In this document: in pieces, positions 49,592 to 58,958 of the stretch
How positions within the stretch are numbered: the stretch's first letter is position 1
How the letters are laid out: each line of letters starts with the position of its first letter
Source of the DNA: Rhizobium sp. EC-SD404
GTDB taxonomy: Bacteria; Pseudomonadota; Alphaproteobacteria; Rhizobiales; Rhizobiaceae
DNA length: 64,000 bases
Direction: 5' to 3'
NCBI RefSeq assembly: GCF_902498825.1
Contig: NZ_LR701459.1
Span: 310,001-374,000 of the forward strand
Program-made: the position numbers and the translations under genes
The notes under the pieces: model-generated
What the model was told of the DNA's origin: nothing
What the model saw: the letters and a program-made list of their open reading frames with translations, nothing else
The model's database searches: none

Positions 49592-50104
49592 ATGGATATC
49601 ATCCGTGAACTGGAAGCCGAGCAGGCAGCCAAGATCGAAGCGACACGCAAGCTTCCCGAATTTTCCCCCGGCGACACGGTCCGCGTCATGGTGCGCGTGA
49701 CTGAAGGTACGCGTACACGCGTGCAGGCCTATGAAGGCGTCGTCATCGCCCGCTCCGGCGGCGGCATCCATGAGAACTTCACGGTTCGCAAGATTTCCTA
49801 TGGCGAAGGCGTCGAGCGCGTATTCCCGGTCTATTCGCCGCTGGTCGAAGCCGTCGAAGTCGTGCGCCGCGGCAAGGTCCGTCGCGCGAAGCTGTACTAC
49901 CTGCGCGATCGTCGCGGCAAGTCGGCCCGTATCGTCGAGAACACCGGCACGCGCGCCCGCAAGCTGAATGATGCCGAGCGCCAGTCCGCTGCCGACGAAA
50001 AGGCACGTCTGGAAGCTGAAAAGGTTGCTGCAGCCGAGGCTCTGGCCAAGGAAAAGGCCGCCGAAGACGCAGCAAAGAACGACGCAGCTGCTGCTTCCGA
50101 ATAA
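49592..50104 (+). CDS. rplS: 50S ribosomal protein L19 with charged C-terminal extension
   Basis: [35 protein letters not shown] and [12 protein letters not shown] are L19 signatures. The core ends around residue 120, and the protein continues to 170 with an Ala/Glu/Lys tail ([20 protein letters not shown]) similar in character to that of S16. A 172-base gap separates it from trmD and may hold a second promoter. A terminator follows. Confidence 0.96.
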   Translation: MDIIRELEAEQAAKIEATRKLPEFSPGDTVRVMVRVTEGTRTRVQAYEGVVIARSGGGIHENFTVRKISYGEGVERVFPVYSPLVEAVEVVRRGKVRRAKLYYLRDRRGKSARIVENTGTRARKLNDAERQSAADEKARLEAEKVAAAEALAKEKAAEDAAKNDAAAASE

Positions 50105-50130
50105 GCCTTCGTTAGAAACAATCGGATTTC

Positions 50131-50159
50131 GAAAATGGCGGCCATTGGTCGCCATTTTC
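50131..50159 (+). terminator. Intrinsic terminator after rplS
   Basis: GAAAATGGCGGCC (50131-50143), ATT loop, GGTCGCCATTTTC (50147-50159): a 13-bp stem with one wobble pair, whose own T-rich arm acts as U-tract. It starts 26 bases after the rplS stop. Confidence 0.82.
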
Positions 50160-50248
50160 ATATGGACGTCGCAGCGCGGATGGCGGTTGCTTGCTTCGCA
50201 GCTTGCCGCCGCTAGGATGGGCCAACCGATCGCCTCAGGAGCCCGACC

Positions 50249-51052
50249 ATGATCCGTTCCACACTGCTTGGCAGTCTCGCCGCCATCGCCACCGTTCTGG
50301 CCCTGCCGAATATGGCCGTGGCCCAGGAACTGCCAGATCTCGGTGGCCGCGAGATCGTGGTCGTCACCGAAAACGCCTATCCGCCGCTGCAGTTCGTCGA
50401 CCCGATGTCGGGCGATGCGATCGGTTGGGAATATGACGCCGTGGCGGAGATCGCCACGCGGCTCAACCTGACGGTGACGTACCAGAACACCAGTTGGGAC
50501 GCGATGATCCAGGCCGTCTCGGACGGCCAGTACGATATGGGCATGACGGGCATCACGATCACCGAGGAGCGCGCGCAGCTCGTCGATTACTCCGATCCCT
50601 ACATGCGCTCCGAGATGTTCATGCTGGTGCGGGCGGATGAAGACCGCTTCACGGACGCTGCCGGCTTCACGGCGTTCGAGGACGGGCTCGTCGGCGCCCA
50701 GGCGGGCACGACCCCATTCTATGTCGCGGTCTACAACGTTCTCGACGGCAACGAACAGAACCCGCGCATCCGGCTGTTCGAAACGTTCGGCGCTTCCGTG
50801 CAGGCGCTGAACACGGGTGACGTCGATCTCGTGCTGACCGACGGGACTGCGGGCCGCGGTTACGTGAATGCGTCCAACGGTGCGCTGAAGCTGATCGGCG
50901 ACCCGCTCGGCACCGAAGATTTCGGCTTCATCTTCCCGAAGGGCTCCGATCTCGTCGCGCCGATCAATGCCGCGATCGCGTCGATGCGTGCCGACGGCAC
51001 GCTGGAGGCGCTGACGACCAAATGGTTCCTCGATTACGAATTGGGCAACTGA
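50249..51052 (+). CDS. Amino-acid ABC transporter periplasmic binding protein
   Basis: The signal peptide ([22 protein letters not shown]) is followed by a family 3 solute-binding protein. [43 protein letters not shown] and [11 protein letters not shown] are the domain landmarks. At 267 residues it fits polar amino-acid binders. The permease gene follows after 53 bases. Confidence 0.93.
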   Translation: MIRSTLLGSLAAIATVLALPNMAVAQELPDLGGREIVVVTENAYPPLQFVDPMSGDAIGWEYDAVAEIATRLNLTVTYQNTSWDAMIQAVSDGQYDMGMTGITITEERAQLVDYSDPYMRSEMFMLVRADEDRFTDAAGFTAFEDGLVGAQAGTTPFYVAVYNVLDGNEQNPRIRLFETFGASVQALNTGDVDLVLTDGTAGRGYVNASNGALKLIGDPLGTEDFGFIFPKGSDLVAPINAAIASMRADGTLEALTTKWFLDYELGN

Positions 51053-51105
51053 CACTTGCCGCATCGTTGGAGTAACGGCCTGAGCGACGGGCAGGGCGCT
51101 GCCTG

Positions 51106-51960
51106 ATGGCCCATGGTGGTGCGCCGGCGGGCGACAAGGACTTCCCTTACTGGCTGATCGCAGCGGGTGCGCTCGCCATCGGCATTGCGGTGCTGATCGC
51201 ATCGAACGATCTCTACGCCCAGGTGCTGACGATCGTCTCGCGGGGTCTCTGGATCACCATCTTCGTGACGATCGTGGCGTTTGCGCTGGCGACGCTGCTC
51301 GGTCTCGGGCTTGCGCTCATGGCGCTGTCGGGATCGGTCGCGCTGCGTCAGATTGCACGGTTCTATGTCGAGATCATCCGCGGCGTGCCGGTACTCGTCC
51401 TGCTGTTCTACATCGCCTTTGTAGGCGCGCCGGCTTTCGTCGTCGCCTGGAACGCCGTCGCCACGCCACTGCGCGAAGCCGGGCTCGTCGATGAACTGCT
51501 GGTTCGGGACGTCTCGCTGCTCTGGCGGGCCATCATCGCGCTGACGATCGGCTACTCGGCCTTCATCGCGGAAGTCTTCCGGGCCGGGATCCAGTCGGTC
51601 GATCCCGGCCAGGTGGAGGCGGCAAAGGCGCTGGGCCTCAGTCGTTGGCACCGGTTCCGGCTGATCATCCTGCCGCAGGCGATCCGCACCATCTTGCCGC
51701 CGCTTGGCAACGACTTCGTCGCGATGGTCAAGGATTCCTCGCTCGTCTCCGTGCTCGGGGTCGCCGACCTGACGCAGATGGGCAAGGTCTACGCGTCGGG
51801 GTCGTTTCGCTTTTTCGAAACCTATTCGATCGTCGCCTATCTCTATCTGCTGCTGACGGTCGGCCTTTCGATCGGTCTGAGGGCGCTCGAGCGGCGGTTG
51901 CGCCGTTCGACGGGGCAGCCGGAGGATCGACGGGGTGGATGGCGCCCGAAGCTCCACTGA
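51106..51960 (+). CDS. Amino-acid ABC transporter permease (HisM family)
   Basis: The 284-residue inner-membrane protein has an added N-terminal span (about 15-37) and then the HisM domain. The EAA loop reads EAAKALGLSRWHRFRLIILPQAIR. YVEIIRGVPVLVLLFYI and MVKDSSLVSVLG are typical. No ATPase gene is adjacent, so a distant or shared ATPase must complete the transporter. Confidence 0.93.
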   Translation: MAHGGAPAGDKDFPYWLIAAGALAIGIAVLIASNDLYAQVLTIVSRGLWITIFVTIVAFALATLLGLGLALMALSGSVALRQIARFYVEIIRGVPVLVLLFYIAFVGAPAFVVAWNAVATPLREAGLVDELLVRDVSLLWRAIIALTIGYSAFIAEVFRAGIQSVDPGQVEAAKALGLSRWHRFRLIILPQAIRTILPPLGNDFVAMVKDSSLVSVLGVADLTQMGKVYASGSFRFFETYSIVAYLYLLLTVGLSIGLRALERRLRRSTGQPEDRRGGWRPKLH

Positions 51961-52148
51961 TTGCCTCTCTGCTCGAAGATTGGTATGAGCGGCGCATGAA
52001 TTTCGACCGATCCGAGACGACAGAGCATCTGCGTGGGAAAATGCGTTTTCCGACGACGCTCAGCTTTGCGCCTCTGCATGATCACAAGCGCCTGCCGGGC
52101 CGCTTTCACGCGCGGTTGACCGGCGCCGATGGCAGCGATCTCGGCTGA
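51939..52148 (+). CDS. Possible small hypothetical protein
   Basis: GGAGGATCGACGGGGTGG precedes an ATG at 51939 that overlaps the permease end. It opens a 69-residue frame with about two-thirds G/C at third codon positions. It reads LLEDWYERRMNFDRSETTEHL and SFAPLHDHKRLPGRF. I recognise no family. An internal ATG at 51996 is an alternative start. It may be non-coding. Confidence 0.35.
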   Translation: MAPEAPLIASLLEDWYERRMNFDRSETTEHLRGKMRFPTTLSFAPLHDHKRLPGRFHARLTGADGSDLG

Positions 52149-52216
52149 TCCAAGCCGCCGCCTGCTTCATGGCGAATGCCGCCCATTGCCCTTTTCAGTT
52201 TTGACGGATGAACACC

Positions 52217-53626
52217 ATGTCCAAGCCCACGACGCTTTACGACAAGATCTGGAACGACCATCTGGTCGACGAACAGCCTGATGGCACTTGCCTGCTCTAT
52301 ATCGATCGCCACCTCGTCCATGAAGTGACGAGCCCGCAGGCTTTCGAGGGTCTGCGCCTGACCGGCCGCAAGGTGCGCCAGCCGGAAAAGACGCTCGCCG
52401 TCGTCGACCACAACGTTCCGACCACGCCGGACCGCGCGCTCGGCATCAAGAACGAGGAAAGCCGCATCCAGGTGGAGGCGCTTGCCAAGAACGCTGCCGA
52501 TTTCGGCGTCGAGTACTATGATGCCGCCGATATCCGGCAGGGCATCGTGCACATCGTCGGTCCGGAACAGGGCTTCACGTTGCCCGGCACGACGATCGTC
52601 TGCGGCGACAGCCACACCTCGACCCACGGCGCCTTCGGAGCGCTTGCGCACGGTATCGGCACGTCGGAAGTCGAGCACGTGCTGGCCACCCAGACGCTGA
52701 TCCAGAAGAAGGCGAAGAACATGCTGGTGCGCGTCGACGGGCAGCTGCCCGAAGGCGTGACGGCGAAAGACATCATCCTCGCCATCATCGGCGAGATCGG
52801 CACCGCTGGCGGCACCGGCCACGTCATCGAGTTCGCCGGCGAAGCGATCCGCGCGCTCTCGATGGAAGGCCGCATGACCGTCTGCAACATGACGATCGAA
52901 GGCGGCGCCCGCGCCGGCCTCATCGCGCCGGACGAGAAGACCTTCGCCTATATCAAGGACCGTCCGCGCTCTCCCAAGGGCATGGCGTGGGACATGGCAC
53001 TGGACTACTGGAAGTCGCTCAAGACCGATGAAGGCGCGCATTTCGATCGCGTCGTCACGCTCGATGCAGCCAGCCTGCCGCCGATCGTGTCATGGGGTTC
53101 GTCGCCTGAAGACGTCATCTCGGTGAGCGGTGCGGTACCGAACCCGGATGAGATCGAGGACGAGAACAAGCGTATCTCCAAGTGGCGCGCGCTCGAGTAT
53201 ATGGGCCTGAAGCCGGGAACCAAGATCACCGACATCACGCTCGACCGCGTCTTCATCGGATCGTGCACCAATGGCCGGATCGAGGATCTGCGCGCCGCCG
53301 CGAAGGTCGTGGAAGGCCGGAAGGTCGCCAGCACGGTGGAAGCCATGGTCGTGCCGGGTTCGGGCCTCGTCAAGCAGCAGGCCGAGCAGGAAGGCCTCGA
53401 CAAGATTTTCCTGGATGCCGGCTTCGAGTGGCGCGAGCCCGGTTGCTCCATGTGCCTTGCCATGAACGACGACCGGCTGAAGCCCGGCGAGCGGTGCGCC
53501 TCCACGTCCAACCGCAACTTCGAAGGCCGTCAGGGCTTCAAGGGCCGGACGCACCTCGTGTCGCCGGCCATGGCTGCTGCGGCTGCCGTCGCGGGCCATT
53601 TCGTCGACATTCGCGAGTGGCACTGA
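52217..53626 (+). CDS. leuC: 3-isopropylmalate dehydratase large subunit
   Basis: LeuC isomerises 2- to 3-isopropylmalate with LeuD in leucine biosynthesis. The start at 52217 gives [16 protein letters not shown] and 469 residues, the usual size; an in-frame ATG at 52208 is also possible. [11 protein letters not shown] and [10 protein letters not shown] carry the three cluster cysteines, and [13 protein letters not shown] is a family signature. leuD is not in the window. Confidence 0.97.
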   Translation: MSKPTTLYDKIWNDHLVDEQPDGTCLLYIDRHLVHEVTSPQAFEGLRLTGRKVRQPEKTLAVVDHNVPTTPDRALGIKNEESRIQVEALAKNAADFGVEYYDAADIRQGIVHIVGPEQGFTLPGTTIVCGDSHTSTHGAFGALAHGIGTSEVEHVLATQTLIQKKAKNMLVRVDGQLPEGVTAKDIILAIIGEIGTAGGTGHVIEFAGEAIRALSMEGRMTVCNMTIEGGARAGLIAPDEKTFAYIKDRPRSPKGMAWDMALDYWKSLKTDEGAHFDRVVTLDAASLPPIVSWGSSPEDVISVSGAVPNPDEIEDENKRISKWRALEYMGLKPGTKITDITLDRVFIGSCTNGRIEDLRAAAKVVEGRKVASTVEAMVVPGSGLVKQQAEQEGLDKIFLDAGFEWREPGCSMCLAMNDDRLKPGERCASTSNRNFEGRQGFKGRTHLVSPAMAAAAAVAGHFVDIREWH

Positions 53627-53632
53627 ATTTTT

Positions 53633-53664
53633 ATCCGCGACCCGTTCTGGGACGGGTCGCGGAT
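53633..53664. terminator. Perfect 13-bp hairpin after leuC
   Basis: ATCCGCGACCCGT (53633-53645) and ACGGGTCGCGGAT (53652-53664) pair exactly around six bases, seven bases after the leuC stop. TTTTT precedes it and only GTTGGCGTTT follows. Confidence 0.75.
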
Positions 53665-53731
53665 GTTGGCGTTTACCTGGCCTTAGCCTAACGGGCGTAA
53701 GCTCCGCCCCATTCACTCGGGGAATGAGTTT

Positions 53732-54982
53732 TTGGGCGCGTCTCTACTTTTGGCCATCAACGTGGCGCTCGGCGTCGCCATCATGGTCTCGTTTCTTGCC
53801 TTCGGGCTGTTCGACCGTAATCAGAAACCGGCGCTCTGGTGGTTTGGGGCTTGTGTCGCGGGCGTCGCGTCGGGGCTGATCGAATATTCGATGCCATCGG
53901 TCGAATATACGGCGATCGCCCGCCTCGCGATCTTCACCTGTTTCGCGATCTGCCTGGCATGCGTATCGATCGGGCTCTGGCTGCGCTATCTGCGTCGGAT
54001 CCCCGTCGTGCCGATCACCATCGTGCTCGTTGTGGCAATCGTCAGCTACATTCTCATTTCGGAATTGCCGCGCAGTTCGCTTCTTCGCGCCTTCATCTAT
54101 CAGGGCTCCTATAGCGCCATCGCTCTTGTCGGCGTGTTCGCCGTCTGGAAGGGCATGGATCGCAGTGCGCTCGATCGCACCCTTTTTTCGGTCCTGCTGA
54201 TCTTTGCGCTGAACTTCCTGATGAAGCCACCGATCATGGTTCTTCTGGGCGGCAATGGCGGCGTCGCGCAAGACTATCTCTCGACCGATTATGCGATGGT
54301 CAGCCAGACGATGATGGCGATCGTGACCATTCTGACCGCCTTTGCGCTCGGACTGCGGACGATGGCCGATATCCTGGGCACCATCCAGAAGCGTTCCGAC
54401 ATCGATCGCCTCTCGGGCGCATTGACCCGTGATGCGTTTCATCGGGAGGTTTCCCGCAGCCTGTGGCAATCGGACCGGGAACGCACGCCGAAGGCGCTCA
54501 TTTTGTGCGATCTTGATCATTTCAAGTCGGTCAACGACACGTTCGGTCATCAGGTTGGCGATCTTGTCATCGCCCAGTTCGGCGCGCTGCTGGAAAGCTT
54601 CCGGCGGCCTGGCGATGTCGTCGGACGCATCGGAGGCGAAGAGTTCTGCGTTCTCCTGCCGCGCTGCGACGAGGGAACCGCACGGCTTTTCGCGGAACAA
54701 TTGCGGTCGACCTTCGAAACGCTGGATGCGACAGGCGGGCGTTCCGTTCATCGCTGCACCGCGAGTTTCGGCGTTACCGAGATGCGGCCGGGAGAGGCAT
54801 TCGAGGCAGCATTCTCACGCGCCGACAAGGCTCTTTACGAAGCAAAGAGCGCCGGGCGCAACTGTGTACGCTCCGCCCGACCGGACATCGACGGCCAGGA
54901 TGCAGCCGCTCAAAACGCCATCGAGCAACATGAGGTGCCGAAGCGGCGCAGCTTCGCCGTCGGTGGCCGGATGCGGCGCTGA
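53732..54982 (+). CDS. Membrane-bound diguanylate cyclase (GGDEF)
   Basis: A TTG start at 53732, preceded by GGGGAATGAG, gives 416 residues. Several hydrophobic spans (about 3-25, 31-52, 62-85, 91-112, 124-145, 155-172, 190-212) form a membrane sensor. The C-terminal GGDEF domain has DLDHFKSVNDTFGH and an intact active site GRIGGEEF, preceded by an inhibitory-site RPGD. It should make cyclic di-GMP with product inhibition. It is convergent with the ClpP-fold gene. Confidence 0.92.
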   Translation: MGASLLLAINVALGVAIMVSFLAFGLFDRNQKPALWWFGACVAGVASGLIEYSMPSVEYTAIARLAIFTCFAICLACVSIGLWLRYLRRIPVVPITIVLVVAIVSYILISELPRSSLLRAFIYQGSYSAIALVGVFAVWKGMDRSALDRTLFSVLLIFALNFLMKPPIMVLLGGNGGVAQDYLSTDYAMVSQTMMAIVTILTAFALGLRTMADILGTIQKRSDIDRLSGALTRDAFHREVSRSLWQSDRERTPKALILCDLDHFKSVNDTFGHQVGDLVIAQFGALLESFRRPGDVVGRIGGEEFCVLLPRCDEGTARLFAEQLRSTFETLDATGGRSVHRCTASFGVTEMRPGEAFEAAFSRADKALYEAKSAGRNCVRSARPDIDGQDAAAQNAIEQHEVPKRRSFAVGGRMRR

Positions 54983-55846
54983 TCAGGGGTCGATCGCTTC
55001 GGCGGTGGCCGTTGCGGTGACCATCTCGTATTCCAGCAGTTCTTCCGGGCTCAGATAGTAGAGCCGGTCGGGTGGGGTATCCAAGGCATGGAGCCAGAAG
55101 CCCTGGTCGATGCCCATGGCCGACAGGTGGCGGCTGACGCGGGCGGTCACGTTCTGGGCGCGCGACATCGCCTCGGCGGAAGATACAGCGCCATCGCTGA
55201 CGCCATAGACCTGATGCACGCCGATAACGGCTTCAGGTCCGGCGCTCCGCTCCACACCGCCTGCCATGACGAGCGGACAGGACGAGGCGCAGAGATCGCC
55301 GCTTTCGACTCGTGTCGAGAACCCGTTGTCGCGAATGATCTGAGAAATCCGTAGCGCATCGTCGACCGAGCCGCCGGGCGAATTGAGCACGATCGTCGTC
55401 ACATACTCGCCCCGGGCGTCGATTTCCGTCTCGAAGCGAGCGGCTGCTCCCGGATCGATCGCTCCTTGCAACCGCAGCACGCCGCCGCCGATCAGGTCGA
55501 AGCTCGCGGCATTCTTCAGGATGTCCGGCTCGGTGGTGATCTGGTGCGGCGGGGCCGGTGCCTCTCCGTCGCTGAGCGCGGGCGGGAGCATCGTTTCCAG
55601 CGAACCGGGCGAGGCCGGCGCTTCCGGTATGCCATTGCGCAGTTCGCCGAGATCGAGCGCGAGAACGACGACCGAACCGAGCAGGATGAGCCGAAACGCC
55701 CAGCCCAGCACCATGCCGTCATCCAGCCTATCGGCAAGGGAAAGCCGCGGCTTGTCCGACGGCGGCGCGCCGCCGGCATCATTGCTGTTGGCCGGATCGA
55801 GATCTTTTTCAGGGAGTTGCACGCTCAGGCGCGCGGGCGCTGCCAT
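54983..55846 (-). CDS. Membrane-anchored ClpP-fold (COG3904-like) protein
   Basis: From the ATG at 55846 the 287-residue protein has a disordered N-terminus, one span at about 48-66, and a periplasmic ClpP/crotonase-like domain. The domain shows TTIVLNSPGGSVDDALRIS, ESGDLCASSCPLVMAGG (candidate Ser nucleophile) and AVIGVHQVYG (candidate His). The family is a set of predicted periplasmic serine proteases, unproven. It starts four bases after the stop of the upstream membrane protein, so the two form an operon. ATG 55888 is an alternative start. Confidence 0.8.
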   Translation of the reverse strand: MAAPARLSVQLPEKDLDPANSNDAGGAPPSDKPRLSLADRLDDGMVLGWAFRLILLGSVVVLALDLGELRNGIPEAPASPGSLETMLPPALSDGEAPAPPHQITTEPDILKNAASFDLIGGGVLRLQGAIDPGAAARFETEIDARGEYVTTIVLNSPGGSVDDALRISQIIRDNGFSTRVESGDLCASSCPLVMAGGVERSAGPEAVIGVHQVYGVSDGAVSSAEAMSRAQNVTARVSRHLSAMGIDQGFWLHALDTPPDRLYYLSPEELLEYEMVTATATAEAIDP

Positions 55847-55850
55847 GGCG

Positions 55851-57209
55851 TCAGCTGCCTTCCTTGCGGGTGCGGGGATTTCCGGCATGAACGATCGGCA
55901 TGATCTTGTCGCTCACCCGAGACGGCGCTTCGGATTGGGTCTCAGAGCGCTCCGTCGTATCCCTTGCGGCGGCTGGCGCGGGCACATCCTCCTGCCGATC
56001 CGCTTCCGGTTCGGGTGCCGGCGGAATGGCCGCGAGCGCGCGATGGACTTCCATGGCGGCGATCAGATCCGCCGCACTCACGCGCTCGGCGTAGGGCAGG
56101 CGTCGTTCCGCATCGCGCAGCACGGAATGGGCAACCGCGAGCATGAGAACGAGCACGGATGGCAGCAGGTCGATAGAAATCGCGCCGGCCCAGCTCGGGA
56201 TGAAATCACCGGCATAACGAAGCACCGCCTCTGCGCTCGACATCGGCACGAACCGGCGTTCCTGCACCGGCTCGCGCGCGAGGATGTCGTCCGCTGCCTG
56301 GGACAGAACAAGCGACTGCGCCGCGACCGATTCCTGGATCGACCCCATCACCCGGTCCTGGCGGTCGACGAGGCCGAGATCCTGCCCGTCGGCGATCGGC
56401 GCGATGAAGCCGAGCGACAAATCCTCGGCAGCGCGTTTGACCGATGGCGCAACGGAGGTCTGCTCCATGGCGGCGATGACACCGGCGAGCATGACGGCAT
56501 TTTCAGCGAAAGAATCGGCGCGTGGCTCGATGGTTCCGCTGGCCGAAACGAGCGAGCGCATGGAAGCGAGATGCTGCTGGCCGGTCTCGAACAGCGTTTG
56601 GGCTTCGTCGCGCGATGCGGTGATGCTGCCTTCGAGTTCGCCGAGCTGGCTCGACATCTGGCTGAGAAGCTGCACGACACTGCCCGAACCGGAGGTGCCG
56701 GTGAGCGCACCGCTATCCTGCTCCTGCTCGGCAAGCCGGCCAAACCGTTCCGAGGCCAGTTGGATGTCGGGCAATAGGCTCTGGGCGGCGAGCGCGTTCT
56801 CATGGGCGCGGTCGAGGTCGGCCGTATAATCCTGCAACGTCACGGCAAGGTGCTGCTCGAGTGCCGCCGAACCGGCAAGGGCGGCAGCGTTCAACCATGA
56901 CGACATGGCGATGATCATGACGCTGCCGAGTGCCATGATGCCGAGAAGCGCGGCGCGTGCGGACGCTCCGGCCACGTGCGGGAAGAGCCGCATCAAATAG
57001 GTCCAGAAGGCGTAGATGCCGACGGACACGGCAGCGGAGTAGATGATCGCGGCGAAGAAGACGATGGTCGCCGTGCCGTCGAGGATGCCCCTGACACCGA
57101 GATAGGTGTAGACGCCGCTTGCGAGGGCCAAAGTGGCAAGCGCGAATCGCGACATCGTCTCGAGCTTACCGAGAGCATCCCTCAAGTGAGTGACAGTGGC
57201 ACCTGACAT
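55851..57209 (-). CDS. Large membrane protein of unknown function, partner of the ClpP-fold protein
   Basis: The 452-residue protein has three N-terminal spans (about 21-39, 45-70 and 85-107), a helical, Gln/Ser/Ala-rich coiled-coil-like region (about 115-325), a fourth span near 335-360 and a Pro/Glu-rich cytoplasmic tail. The layout resembles a chemoreceptor-like or stator-like scaffold, but no known domain is recognised. The start at ATG 57209 is preferred to an upstream TTG. Confidence 0.75.
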   Translation of the reverse strand: MSGATVTHLRDALGKLETMSRFALATLALASGVYTYLGVRGILDGTATIVFFAAIIYSAAVSVGIYAFWTYLMRLFPHVAGASARAALLGIMALGSVMIIAMSSWLNAAALAGSAALEQHLAVTLQDYTADLDRAHENALAAQSLLPDIQLASERFGRLAEQEQDSGALTGTSGSGSVVQLLSQMSSQLGELEGSITASRDEAQTLFETGQQHLASMRSLVSASGTIEPRADSFAENAVMLAGVIAAMEQTSVAPSVKRAAEDLSLGFIAPIADGQDLGLVDRQDRVMGSIQESVAAQSLVLSQAADDILAREPVQERRFVPMSSAEAVLRYAGDFIPSWAGAISIDLLPSVLVLMLAVAHSVLRDAERRLPYAERVSAADLIAAMEVHRALAAIPPAPEPEADRQEDVPAPAAARDTTERSETQSEAPSRVSDKIMPIVHAGNPRTRKEGS

Positions 57210-57334
57210 CTTTTCCAACCCCGACGACAATTCGCGCTCAGTTTCGGCCGAAACGGGACGAATTCAAGGCCACTTCGCAACGAGGAAAAGGCTGCTCATC
57301 ACGGTTTAGTCAGCGCGGAGAGCTGCCAGATGCA

Positions 57335-57820
57335 TCACTGCGGCCGGATCACGCATACACCGGCCTCGTCGGCGCAGGCCGAATTGCCGCTGGCCGGGTT
57401 CACGACCTTCGGGCCGGACGGGTTGCGAACGACATTGTCCGTGTCCGACGCGAAGCCGTCATTGCGGTCGATATAGAAATAGTTGCCGTTTCCGCGGTCA
57501 CGCGATCCGGAGATATTTCCGGTGTAGGTGCCGCCGCTGGTGGACGGGCCCGAGGCTGCGCGACGATCGATGGTGACGCCACTCGTGTTGCGGTTGGGAC
57601 GATCTCGGTCACGCCATCGACCGTGATGGCCACGGTCGCGATCCCTGTTCCAGCGTCCGCGATCATCGCCCCGGTCGCGCTTGTGGTCATAATGCACGCG
57701 GCCGCTCGCGCCGTTCGGCAGATTCGGATTTGCCTGCGCAAACGCGATCGTCGCGGGCATTGCTGCAAATGCGAGAAACGCTGCCGCTGCCGCTGACAGA
57801 ATTCGCAAACGCTGAGACAT
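57335..57820 (-). CDS. Secreted Arg/Asp/Gly/Asn-rich protein
   Basis: A signal peptide (LSAAAAAFLAFAAMPATIAFAQ) is followed by a 40-residue tract of repeating HDRG/RWRDRDR motifs and a Gly/Ser/Asn-rich middle. The C-terminus has two cysteines (SACADEAGVCVIRP) likely disulfide-bonded. The 161-residue protein is probably periplasmic or extracellular. I recognise no domain. Confidence 0.72.
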   Translation of the reverse strand: MSQRLRILSAAAAAFLAFAAMPATIAFAQANPNLPNGASGRVHYDHKRDRGDDRGRWNRDRDRGHHGRWRDRDRPNRNTSGVTIDRRAASGPSTSGGTYTGNISGSRDRGNGNYFYIDRNDGFASDTDNVVRNPSGPKVVNPASGNSACADEAGVCVIRPQ

Positions 57821-58159
57821 GTCGAACTCCTAAAACTCGGCCACCCAAAACCCTTTGAAGAGCTGAAGATGGCTTCGACAGGGCATAATGTCACGCACAG
57901 CACGCCGATTTGTTGCAATATCGTTAAGAGGACAACCGGCGCCTTACCTCTCCGGTCAAGTGTTGACAATTTGTAGGCGGTTTCAATCGATTTACCGCAA
58001 GCCTCTGATTTTCCGAGCTTTCGCGTCGCCCTATTTCGACCAAAGTGGACAAAACGCGCTTTGACGCGCTGCACATAACAGATTAAAACGCTTCCAAACT
58101 TTCAAGGAGCCGCTTCCCGCTTCGGCCTTCCGCGCCGAGGGAAACGTCATGAGGTCATA
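57821..58159. other. 339-base intergenic region with sdh promoter
   Basis: It separates the divergent secreted-protein gene and sdhC. TTGACA at 57963-57968, followed 17 bases later by ATCGAT, is a possible sdhC promoter with a weak -10. I see no riboswitch, tRNA or clear hairpin here. Confidence 0.5.
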
Positions 58160-58561
58160 ATGGCAAGCGCGACAGGAACGAAGCGAGAGCGCCCGCTTTC
58201 GCCGCATCTCACGATCTATCGACCGTATCCAACGATGGTGATGTCTATCGTTCACCGCATCACCGGCGGCGCGCTTTACGTGGGCACCTTCTTCGTTGCG
58301 TGGTGGCTTGTCGCCGCCGCATCGGGTGAAGCCTATTTCAACTGGGTAAATGGCATACTGGGTTCGGTCCTCGGCCTCATCGTGCTGTTCGGCTATACCT
58401 GGGTGCTCGTTCACCACATGGCAGGCGGCATCCGCCACCTCGTATGGGACACCGGCAGGGGTCTCGAGAAAGAGACTGCGACCACCTTCGCCTGGGTCAC
58501 GCTCGCCGCATCCGCATCGTTCACCGTGATCATCTGGATCGCGGTCTTCATCGTTCGCTAG
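58160..58561 (+). CDS. sdhC: Succinate dehydrogenase cytochrome b556 subunit
   Basis: The 133-residue membrane anchor has three spans. RPLSPHLTIYRP and SIVHRITGGALYVG form the quinone-side signature, and HHMAGGIRHLVWD holds the heme-ligand His. It is first in sdhCDAB of the TCA cycle and respiratory complex II. Confidence 0.96.
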   Translation: MASATGTKRERPLSPHLTIYRPYPTMVMSIVHRITGGALYVGTFFVAWWLVAAASGEAYFNWVNGILGSVLGLIVLFGYTWVLVHHMAGGIRHLVWDTGRGLEKETATTFAWVTLAASASFTVIIWIAVFIVR

Positions 58562-58570
58562 GAGGCGTCC

Positions 58571-58951
58571 ATGTCCTTGCGCACCCCACTCAGCCGCGTT
58601 CGCGGCCTCGGTTCCGCCCGCGAAGGCACGGAGCATTTCTGGCGCCAGCGCCTCACGGCCGTCGCCAACATTCCGCTGCTCATCTTTTTCGTCGTCTTTC
58701 TCGTCGCTCATGCCGGGGCTCCCTACGAGGAAGTGACGGCGTCGTTGTCCAATCCGATCGCCGCCGTCCTCATGGGTATGGTCCTGGTGTCCGCACTTAT
58801 TCACATGCGCATCGGTATGCAGGTGATCATCGAGGACTATATCCACGGCGAAGGCGCCAAGGTGGCGCTGCTGATGCTCAACACATTCTTCACCGTCCTG
58901 GTCGGCGCACTGTCGATCTTCGCGGTTCTCAAGCTCGGCTTTGGAGGCTGA
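58571..58951 (+). CDS. sdhD: Succinate dehydrogenase membrane anchor subunit
   Basis: The 126-residue protein has three spans and the SdhD pattern [15 protein letters not shown] and [15 protein letters not shown], the latter with the heme and quinone-proximal residues. It lies nine bases after sdhC. Confidence 0.95.
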   Translation: MSLRTPLSRVRGLGSAREGTEHFWRQRLTAVANIPLLIFFVVFLVAHAGAPYEEVTASLSNPIAAVLMGMVLVSALIHMRIGMQVIIEDYIHGEGAKVALLMLNTFFTVLVGALSIFAVLKLGFGG

Positions 58952-58958
58952 ACGCTCA

